A stretch of 64,000 bases of DNA from Lolium rigidum. Lineage: Eukaryota > Streptophyta > Magnoliopsida > Poales > Poaceae. Below the pieces are notes generated by a model, which had not been told where the DNA came from, ran no database searches, and was given only the letters and a program-made list of their open reading frames with translations. Made by a program: the position numbers and the translations under genes. Positions 51,856 through 61,652 of the stretch are shown one piece after another; position 1 is the stretch's first letter; every line of letters starts with the position of its first letter. The stretch spans positions 393,992,249-394,056,248 of the forward strand of contig NC_061510.1 of the NCBI RefSeq assembly GCF_022539505.1. The letters run 5' to 3'.

Positions 51856-53127
51856 ATGTCGGGAGCGTTAGGAGAGGAGACCGAAGCGCAGCGCATGGAG
51901 CGCGAAGCCAAACAAAAGGAAGAGGCGGACGAAGCAGCCAGGAATCAGTTTCCACCACCACCACCACCCATGACGCAGCAGAATTTCGTCCAGTACATGC
52001 AGCTGGTGGAGGAAAGACAACGTGTGACGTTGGAGCAGCAGAACAAATTCTTCCAAGAATTGCTGCAACAGAACAGGGTGGAGAGACCTGAGAATCCGGG
52101 AGTCACCTTAGCAGACTTCCAGAACACCAAGCCTATATCTTTCGCATACGCGCCCGAGCCAATGGACGCGGAAGATTGGCTTATGGATACTGAGCGAAAG
52201 CTCAATACCGTTGGATGTAACGATCAAGAGAAGGTTCGTTATGCTACCCACCTGCTGTGTGGACCTGCCGCATCATGGTGGGACAATATCGTAGCTGTTT
52301 ATCCAGCTGGAAAGGTATTTACCTGGGAGGAATTTGCAAGGAAGTTCAGGGAATCCAATGTCCCTGAAAGTATTGTGGAACTGAAGCGTCGAGAATTTGA
52401 AAGTCTCGAGCAGAAGGACAAGGCCATCCTGACTTATGTCGGGGAGTTTTCAAAGCTGTCCCGGTACGCTGTTGAGGAGGTCAACACCGAGGACAAGAAG
52501 AAGAAGAGGTTTCTGAGGGGGTTAAGTCCCCAGTTCAAGGTACAACTCCGAATGATGAGAGCAACTGAGTTTCAAGAGTTGGTGGATGCTGCCATCACTC
52601 TGGAAGATGATTTCAAACAACTGCAGGAGGAGAAGAGGAAAAAGGCCAAGTTTGAGCCTAAGAGATATGTCAGTAACAAGCCTAATACTGGCTTAAGTTT
52701 CAAACCAAGGTACAACAACAACAACAACAACAATAATAGGAGGAACCAAGGAAACCAAGCCGCAAACCAGATTGTTTGCCGCATTTGTGGGTTTAGAGGG
52801 CATCTTTCACAAGATTGCCGGAAACCCAAGATAATATGCTTTGGGTGTCGTCAGGAGGGGCACATGCTGAAGGACTGCCCCAAGAGAAACACCGGAGGAG
52901 GTCAGTCTGGAGGAGGTGGAAGCCGAGGAGGAAACACCGGAGGGAACTGGAAGAATAAGAAGCCCTTCGGCAAGCTGAACTGCACCAGTCTGGAGGAGGT
53001 GGTCAACTCCGATCAGGCGGTGATAGGTACGCTCCAGATACTCACTCATCCTGGCAAAGTACTTTTTGATACTCGGTGCAACTACATCATTCATTTCTCA
53101 ACAATTCATCATCAAACATGGGATTAG
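51856..53127 (+). CDS. gag of element D
   Basis: An intact frame from MSGALGEETEAQRME. It has an N-terminal Gln/Glu-rich region and a PPPPP stretch. The retrotransposon gag capsid follows (FAYAPEPMDAEDWLMDTERK, GPAASWWDNIVAVYPAG, FTWEEFARKFRESNVPESIV). An Asn-rich linker precedes two CCHC knuckles, CRICGFRGHLSQDC from residue 308 and CFGCRQEGHMLKDC from residue 328. The start is the first ATG after the CAGAACTAGG leader and gives the expected gag length. The frame reaches the protease (VLFDT) and is then derailed by one extra C at about 53073, so the last 17 codons are out of frame. It would form virus-like particles. Confidence 0.92.
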   Translation: MSGALGEETEAQRMEREAKQKEEADEAARNQFPPPPPPMTQQNFVQYMQLVEERQRVTLEQQNKFFQELLQQNRVERPENPGVTLADFQNTKPISFAYAPEPMDAEDWLMDTERKLNTVGCNDQEKVRYATHLLCGPAASWWDNIVAVYPAGKVFTWEEFARKFRESNVPESIVELKRREFESLEQKDKAILTYVGEFSKLSRYAVEEVNTEDKKKKRFLRGLSPQFKVQLRMMRATEFQELVDAAITLEDDFKQLQEEKRKKAKFEPKRYVSNKPNTGLSFKPRYNNNNNNNNRRNQGNQAANQIVCRICGFRGHLSQDCRKPKIICFGCRQEGHMLKDCPKRNTGGGQSGGGGSRGGNTGGNWKNKKPFGKLNCTSLEEVVNSDQAVIGTLQILTHPGKVLFDTRCNYIIHFSTIHHQTWD

Positions 53128-55652
53128 TTGCACTAAGTTAGACACACCCATAACCATACTTTACGCGGGGGAACGATAGTAGTAACCCATACCAAACAAA
53201 AACAAGTCATCATGATCAATAAGTGCGCGTTTGACGCGGACCTGTTCATTCTACCGATGAAGGACATTGATGTCATTCTTAGTATGAACTGGTTAGAAGC
53301 TAATGGAGCATTGATCGACTGTGTGAACAAGACGGTATCTTTGAAAAGCCCTGATGGAAGTAGAATGATCTACCAAGGCGACAAGCATACCCAGATCAAA
53401 GTCGATCTACAGCTGAACAGCATGAAGGAAGTGAAGTTAGAGGATATACCTGTAGTAAATGAATTCCAGGATGTATTTCCTGCGGAATTACCTGGTATGC
53501 CACCAGATAGGGAGATAGAATTCACTATCGACCTAATTCCAGGAACAGCTCCGATTGCTAAAGCACCATATAAGATGGGACCTAAGGAGTTGAAAGAACT
53601 TAAGGAGCAATTGGATGACTTGGAACAGAAAGGATTCATACAAGAAAGTGTTTCACCATGGGGATCACATGTGATCTTCGTAGATAAAAGAGATGGAGGA
53701 AGAAGGATGTGTGGAGACTACAGGAATCTGAACAACGTCATAATCAAGAACAAGTATCCACTACCAAGAATACAAGATCTATTTGATCAAGTTAGAGGAG
53801 CGGGAGTCTTTTCCAAAATTGATCTAAGATCCGGTTATCACCAGATAAAGATCAAGAAGGAAGACGTTCCGAAAACTGCCTTTGTCTCAAGGTATGGACA
53901 TCATGAATACCTAGTAGTGCCTTTTGGATTAACCAATGCCCCAGCAATTTTCATGAATCTCATGAATAAGATTTTCATGCCATGTCTAGACAAGTTCGTC
54001 ATCGTATTCATCGATGATATCTTGATCTATTCCAAAGATAAAGCTGAACATGCTGAACATCTGAAGATAGTGTTGCAAACACTAAGAGAACATCAACTCT
54101 ATGCCAAATTCAGCAAGTGTGAATTTTGGCTAGATCAAGTAGAATTCCTTGGTCATGTCATTAGTAAAGATGGAATAGCTGTTAACCCAAGCAAGGTAGC
54201 AGCAGTTCTAGAATGGGAAGCACCCAAGACTGTCAAGGAGATCCGAGGATTCCTAGGAATGGCAGGATATTACCGGAGGTTCATTGAAGGATTCTCCAAA
54301 ATAGCAGGACCAATGACGAAGCTGTTAAGGAAGAATACACCATTCGTGTGGTCAGAGGAGTGTGAAAAGAGTTTTCAAACTCTAAAAGAGAAACTCACCA
54401 CAGCACCGGTGTTAGCAGTTCCTGAAGTTGGCAAGGATTACACCGTGTACTGTGACGCATCCAAGCATGGATTGGGTTGCGTACTAATGCAAGATCGGAA
54501 AGTGATATCTTATGGATCGAGGCAACTCAGACCTCATGAGGTGAACTATCCAACACATGATCTGGAATTAGCAGCAGTTGTATTTGCACTTAAAACATGG
54601 AGACATTTTCTCTATGGAGCCAAGTGTGAGCTCTATACGGATCACAAAAGTCTTAAATATTTCTTCACTCAGAAGGAACTCAATATGAGGCAGAAAAGAT
54701 GGCTAGAACTAATCAAGGATTATGATTTGACCATCAATTATACTCCAGGAAAGGCTAATGTTGTAGCAGATGCTTTGAGTAGGAAGAGCACTGGGGGAGT
54801 GGAACAAGAGTTATCACCGGAGTTGAAGAAGGAAATAAGTCAAGCCCAAATACAACTTTGGGAGAAAGAAGCTCATGAAGGACTATCGGCTTTACAAGTA
54901 GCCGATGAGCTAAATGTCAACCTGAAGAATGAGATAATGATGGGTTAGTTGGACGATCCATTCATCATGGAGGAGATGAGAAGGATAGATGAAGGAAGAC
55001 CATCAGAATTTCATCGAGGAGAATCGGGATCATTATGGTTCCAGAAAAGAATTTGTGTTCCGGATATTACTGAAATCAAGGAAGTAATACTCAGGAAGCA
55101 CATCAAACACCATACTCCATCCATCCGGGAAGTACGAAGATGTACATGGATCTAAAGGAGCTATTCTGGTGGAACAATATGAAGAGAGAAATAGCACAAT
55201 ATGTGGCGGAATGCCATACCTGCCAGAGAGTGAAGGCTGAACACCAGAGTCCGGCAGGAAAGTTACAACCTTTACCTATTCCAGAGTGGAAATGGGAGGA
55301 AATAGGGATGGATTTCATCACCGGACTACCCATGACTAATAAAAAGAAGGACATGATATGGGTAATCGTGGACCGGTTGACGAAAAGTGCACACTTCTTA
55401 GCAGTGAACCAACAAGATAAAGGGGAAAAACTCATCGATCTTTACATCAAAGAGATCGTGAGTAAACATGGAGTGCCCAAGAAGATCGTGTCGGATCGAG
55501 GATCCGTGTTCACGTCAGCATTCTGGAAGCAATTACATGAAGCTTTAGGATCTAAGTTGGACTATAGCACCGCCTATCATCCTCAGACAGGTGGACAAAC
55601 GGATAGAACTAACCAGATCCTAGAGGATATGATTAGGGCTTGTGCCCTAGAC
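53050..55652 (+). pseudogene. pol of element D: protease, RT, RNase H, integrase (cut)
   Basis: The protease starts at VLFDT; an extra C destroys the Gly of the DTG active site, and a second shift occurs near 53160. From 53212 a 578-residue open frame holds the protease end (DVILSMNW), RT ([45 protein letters not shown], catalytic FIDD at 54007-54018) and RNase H ([35 protein letters not shown]). A TAG at 54946-54948 and a small deletion near 55115 precede the integrase. The integrase has the zinc ligands (CHTCQ), MDFITGLP, IVSDRGSVFTS and GQTDRTNQ, where the usual catalytic Glu is Asp. Sequence stops at 55652, where element E is inserted. Inactive. Confidence 0.9.
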
Positions 55653-56084
55653 TGTGGGGACCCCGGACTAGCTGTCCGAAATTCCCTGTTATGTATATAG
55701 TTCACGATCCCATGATCAGTGCGTCGTGAACACATAACCGAACTGATATCAAATTACACCATCCATTACAAAGCGGAATAAGAAAATTACAATGAGGTCA
55801 CATGACCATTGCTTACATAATAGCCTCGAAGGGCCTAACTAAACATCAGAGTAGCAACATCACTTCAGCAGCGCGGTACCCAAGTCATCTGCCATAACCC
55901 TACAGGCAACTGACTGGGAAGACGTTCCTAGCTCGCATAGACGTCGCCAACTCCTGCTTCATCCGTCGTGTTCCTCCAAGTCTGGCCAAGTAAATAGCCA
56001 GGGACAAAGCCGTGAGTACATTTGGAATTGTACTCGCAAACCACCAAGAAAGATGCTAACAGAGCTAACTAAAAGAGACAAGAG

Positions 56085-56380
56085 AGGAAGAATAGTTTCT
56101 CTTGTGGATATAGTATGTGAAAGAGAATTAGTTTCTCTTCGGATATAGTATGTGAAAGAGAATCAGTTTCTCTTGTGGATATAGCATCCCGACATCGCAA
56201 TTGATGGAGACACTAAAATGGTACTATGACACCTCTATATCTTTATTGAAGAAGATACTTCAAAAGATAGCTATGACATATCTATATCTTTATTGAAGAA
56301 GAGTTAGCATACCGCCATCTCGGGTGATGGGGATACTAGGGAAGTCCTATGACATCTCTATATCTTTATTGAAGAATAGC
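56085..56380. repeat. Two short tandem arrays in the element E LTR
   Basis: Three copies of a unit of about 36 bp with AGTTTCTCTT(GT)GGATATAG and TATGTGAAAGAGAAT (56085-56190). Then three spaced copies of CTATGACAT(A/C)TCTATATC followed by TTTATTGAAGAA (near 56224, 56273 and 56347). Confidence 0.85.
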
Positions 56381-59300
56381 TCCTCCGCATGAAACACTAG
56401 GAGAAGTCCCCCACTTTGTTTTATTTTCACCCGACCATCTCCATATGGTCGACACACACCCTTTTTCCGTACCCTTCCGGTACATCCAACACAACACTTT
56501 ATTTGCAAAGCATTTATCAAAACAAAACACAAGCCCCGGTAAAGGTAGACCTTTGCAACCCGTCCATGACCGCGGACGCGGCTATTCGAATAGATTTAAC
56601 TCTGCAGAGTGTGCGCACTTTCCCCACAACTATCCGGATACCTATCGTGTGGGCATCATCCCCGCATAACAACATATGCCACGACGGATACCCGGACATA
56701 ACCTTTCGCCCATCTCCACTGGCACGAGTCCTTCCCTGCGGGCTTACCCCTTCCCGGCACCCCGGCAGCATACCTCCTTTTTGAGCGTATCTCCGGCGCC
56801 ACGTCGGAAGACCCTCAGTAATCGTCCGGCTATCAGTTAAGACAGTGTATTGCCTCCTCCAGAGCGCAACCCGGCGTCGGAGGTCGTCATGACCCTCCCT
56901 AGAAAGTTGTGAAGGGTGCTCCTGCCAGCTTCAACAAACTACGGGCTAAGCCCCGTCCCACACCAGGGTAGAGTGGTTGCGCGATAAAAGTTGGGCTGGT
57001 GTACACTTATACGCGAGTGCTCCTTTTTAAAACCATTTTTCCCACAACACCTTGGTTGTTCAACAAATAACCATACACCACTTTTCCGAACATCTTTACC
57101 AAGATCCTTTGCTTTCTTAAACCATACGCTTGGGTTAACTCACCCAAGGTTTTCATAAAACATTTACAACAAGGTAAGCCTTGAGGGGTTCCCAACCTAT
57201 AGTTTCATGAGTTGAACTAGAATTGCACTATGGCCGAGATGAGAGTCATCTTGCCATAGAAGGTATAAAGGAGCAATGGGTGGATCATACTTGCTTAAGA
57301 TAAGCATGTATGATGACAACACAAAGAGGATTATACTTTCAGATTTGTGGTACTAACTATAAAATTTGGATAGTGGAGAATCACTACCCGTCATATTCTC
57401 CAAGATGGTACACGGCATACTCCTCTCAAGTTGAGAATACACCAAGATCATGACATTGATCCCTCTATACTACAAAAGTGGTGAGTGTGGTGTAAGTTAC
57501 TATCTTGAGAGGGAAGATGCTCAAGTTGAGCATACAAGATGACCAAGTGGAATAGCACGGCCATGATACCATGCATCCCATAATCACAACGACAATAGTG
57601 GAGTATCACCACTAGGGAGTACCCCACTTGCAATCACACATTGATGACATAAATAGAGAGAATAATACACATAGAATCAAGGTGCTTTGGACATCAACAA
57701 ATGACATCCAACTAGACACCGAATCAGAGAGCAAAAGATGGCTTGCCTTGGCTTATTTGTCCCTGTACGTCTTCAACTCCATCAATATAAGAATTCCATC
57801 AACATATAAAGAATCCTTGTCCAATCCACTTCTTCTTCTTCTCCGGAATTGTTCGCATCTATCGCCGGAAAATATAAAAGGAACACAATCAATCACATTG
57901 CTCCAAACATAACAAGCATGCAACATTCAACAATCAATAGCTAACCACTTTACTAAGGGCTAACATACAAAAGACTTATAGGTACTACAAAGCAACTAAA
58001 AGAAAACCCCATTTATTTACCTAGTGAAGGTATGAGAGTGCCACGACTTAGCAATTGCCTCTCTCGGTTATCACCATGGTATAAACCAAACATACCCTGG
58101 TAGATAACATCATAAAGAGGAAAAGAGCATTAGTTTGACATCAAATACATTCACAAAACCTTTTCTAACATTTTTGTAAAAGTAGAAAACAGTTTTCTTA
58201 ACTTAGTTTGCTCACATAACACAACATCCAAAATAGGAAGCAAACCATATTCCACATTATTTGAAAACTTAAGCAAAACAAAAGAGCTAATGTTAGGTTG
58301 CAGAGGTTTTATTTTGCAAGCATAAAACAAGGGTTGCCCATCTCTACTAAGAAGAGTTGGTCAAGGGTTTTAAATAAACCGAAAAGTTTTGCTTCAACAA
58401 TGCATGTCACACATAAACATTACTAACAGTAACAAATATGTATGAACAGAGACTAATAATATTTTTCCTATATAGCCAGTACTAATACAAGACTAACCCA
58501 ATTAGAATCACCCAAAAATATTAAACCTACAATTTTAGGAATTTCTTTGAATCTGACTGTACAGAAAACAAGATCTGTAAGCCATAAATCGTAGAAAAAT
58601 CCTAAAAATATGAGGCCACTGGCATTTGAAAGATAATTAAACAGAGATTCACACACAATTGGATTTGGGTACAAATTATTTCTGAAACTCTCACAAATGT
58701 ATTTACAAGTTTACTGCATGTTTTCACCATTTGCTTTAACTATGGAGTTGCAGAACAGATAAAGGTTTGAAACTTGTTTGAGATGATTAAGAAAACATTC
58801 AGTAATCCTACAGAAGTGGAATCACTCAATTAGGTTCAAAAATGGATTTTTGATGAATTAAAAGCTAACAGCCATGTCTGCAGAACATACAGAACAAGTT
58901 TAATTCATCAAAAATCATACACAAATCATAAAAATATGAGGTCTGCTGCATCTGAAAGGTATTGAATAGGTGGTTCTTACCCAGTTGGTTTCATTCAAAA
59001 ATTCGTCTCCAAGCTCCTGGTTTAATTCGACAAAGTCAGATCTGTCCAGATCTTGATCTGTGAACCATTTCAGTTTCCGGAGGTCAATCGAGATGAAACC
59101 AACGCCAAAATGAAGGTACTTGAGAGGGCTTTCACCCACAGTTGAGTTTGCTCAAAAAGGTTTTGTAAAACGGAAGAAATCTAACAAACAGTGATTCTGC
59201 ATGTTTGTAGAACTTTATTTACCATGCAAAATCCGTAACGAATTTTAAGATGAGACCAACGCCAAGTTGTAGATCTTTTCGATACCTATCTGTGGAACTT

Positions 59301-59761
59301 TGAATCACTCGATTTGGATCTGCATACGAGATTCGGTGGATTTTACAAGATCGTACCAGAATCTGAAACAGCAAGATAGCAAAAATTACTGCAAGGTTTT
59401 GGACGAACTTTGGTCAAGAGCTTCAGATCTGAGGATTGCTCAACCTTCTCCATGCTTGGACCAACATGCACCTGCATCAAGATCCAATCTTGTGAGAGGA
59501 GAAAGGAGAAATAGGGCTGGATTCATCAAAGATTAGGGGAGAAGAGAGTGAGAGGGAAGCTCTCATGGTGAGGGAAGCTTGAGGGAGGGGGAGAGCTTCA
59601 TCTAGGTGGCTTCCATGGCCATGGCCGGCCATGGGAGCAAGGGGCAGCAGCAATTTCGTGGGGGGTAGTAGGAGAAGAGTGTGAGGGAGTAGATAAGGTG
59701 GATAAGTGAGTGGAGAGAGCAAAAATGAGAGCAAAGGGGGAGGTGGCCGGCCAAGGGGTGG

Positions 59762-59772
59762 GTTTTATAGAG
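59762..59772 (-). promoter_or_regulatory. TATA box of the element E LTR
   Basis: CTATAAAACCC on the minus strand, after a C/T-rich stretch and before a CT-rich leader, is a good plant TATA box. It would start transcription near 59735 and leave a long R-U5 of about 4 kb. Confidence 0.55.
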
Positions 59773-61652
59773 GGAGGGAGTGGTGGCAGCTCTTCACTTG
59801 ATTGGCCAAGGTGGGTGGCAAGGCTTGTGGTGGAAGGAAAAGAAGAGGAGGGGCTGGCCGAAATTTCTCTCCATGGCCGGCTCCTTCATGTGCCAACAAC
59901 AAGTGAACAAAGAGAGAGATGCACAACATCCATGTGTATAGACCAAGTCATAATGTTGAGGATATAATGCCAATGGGTGACTTTGATGAGGATTAAAAAT
60001 ATGAGTAGAAACATATAGATAGAAAGGAATATGAGGGTAACATGTGCCATGAGAATAATCTTCACCACTTTGGTGGAGACCAACTTATGATGAAGATAGT
60101 TCCCAAGGTAGAGTTAATGAATAGAAGTTTTCATTTGAATTCAATTCTGGAAGGATTGGGATTGACCACATGCAACAATGCATGAGCATGTCAAGGTAGA
60201 TGGGATGGTGATGGGGGCTTAGTCAATGATAGAGCAAGATTAAGAGAGATGGTGAGTGAAGTATTCATATACCCAGAATGAAGAATATGGTGACTTAAAT
60301 CATGAATTCATGAGGTCAAGGTGATGATGGAAAATAATATAAATTGCTCTACAAATGAGAGGTCAATTGGGATTGATTTGGAAGTATTAGATGATCATCC
60401 ATTTGATCAAGAATTGGAGGATGGAGGAATAGAATGTGGTAGATCAGAGATGTACACAAGATGTGCAAGAGTTGTCATTTGAAATATAACTTATTTGAAA
60501 AGTATTTGAAACACCTCAATTGTCTAGGGTCAATTGGGAATGAACTCAAGTGGAATGAAATTTGAAACTGTTCAGATAAAACTAGTTAGAACATATGGGT
60601 TCAAAATATTCTACTTACTTTCTCAAGTAAAGTAGAGTTTTCTCAAACTTAAAATAAAACAAGAAATGGTATAGGTACCATAAACAAGCCTTTTGTTAAA
60701 AAGAAGGCAAGATAGAAAATAATGTTTTTAGAAATCAGTACTTGGTAGAAATGGGAAGAAAAACAAAACCCATTTCAGTTCTTTGTTTTCTTTGAAGACA
60801 TATTTTGAGAAGATTTAATAAAACCAGAAGTAGTTTTGTGATCAAAACTAGAGAAGGAAAATCAATAGGACTTTTGAGAAAGAAAACTTAATTTAGGGAG
60901 AAGTGTTCTCAAGAGTAGATGGTGGCTACAAAATGTATCCATCATTTCCACTCTTGGTTTTGTGAAGATAAACTTGGATGAACAAAAACAAGAGGTAAAA
61001 TTGAAAGAAGTGATCTAGTGTTGAATCATTGAATAGGATACAAGATCAAGTTGAATATATGAGCTGCAAGGATTGACTGAGACATGCAAGACGTGGAGGT
61101 TGAAGAGGGTGATGCATAGATGAGATCCATGTAGTGAGGTCATTCAAAAACAGTTGTGGGTGCTTAGAGATCAAAAGCCAAAGTCTGGATATTTTAAGCC
61201 TGTCAACACGAGAGGGTCGACATGGCCTCAAAACCAACAAGGATGAGTGGGTACAAGAGAAGGATGTGATGAGGGGTAGATGATCCCAAGTTTTGAATTA
61301 AGGATGATTGAGCTATCTTGTACTACAAAGAGAAAATCAAGATGGCACACTCATGTTGTCATCAGGAGAGAGGTTTGATGTAGTAAGAAGGAAAACAACA
61401 TTTCCTAAGTCACACATGTGTTTTATTTGGTGAGTTGCTTGTTTAACCACTAGGGGTGTTGTTCTATGAGGTAGCTCAAGACAAAACTCAACAAGCAAAT
61501 CAAGACAATTCATCTACCACAGATCAAGGCAATCCATCATAACCAACAGATCAAGGCAATTCATGTATCTATAGTCTAAGAAAAAGTTTTTGTTCCCCCT
61601 AATTTTTGCATTATGGACAAATAAACAAGGTTGCAAAAAGTGGGGTGTTACA

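Larger units (their letters stand above)
40478..55652 (+). mobile_element. Element D: Tekay-like Ty3/gypsy element, 3' part missing
   Basis: 5' LTR 40478-50249 (interrupted by a MULE), PBS TGGTATCGAGC at 50254, an extra ORF, gag with two CCHC knuckles, protease, RT, RNase H and integrase. The integrase is cut at 55652 by inverted element E. It inserted into the gag of element C. The domain order and RT motifs fit chromoviruses of the Tekay/Del type; the chromodomain is not visible because the integrase end is missing. Confidence 0.85.
55653..61652 (-). repeat. 3' LTR of element E, about 6.0 kb
   Basis: Starts TG and ends CA, is AT-rich and non-coding throughout, and has a TATA box at 59764-59769 (CTATAAAACCC on the minus strand) followed by a CT-rich leader. 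Short ORFs in it have no motif. It contains two small tandem arrays (56085-56375). A nested insertion cannot be excluded, but I see no target duplications inside. Confidence 0.7.
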
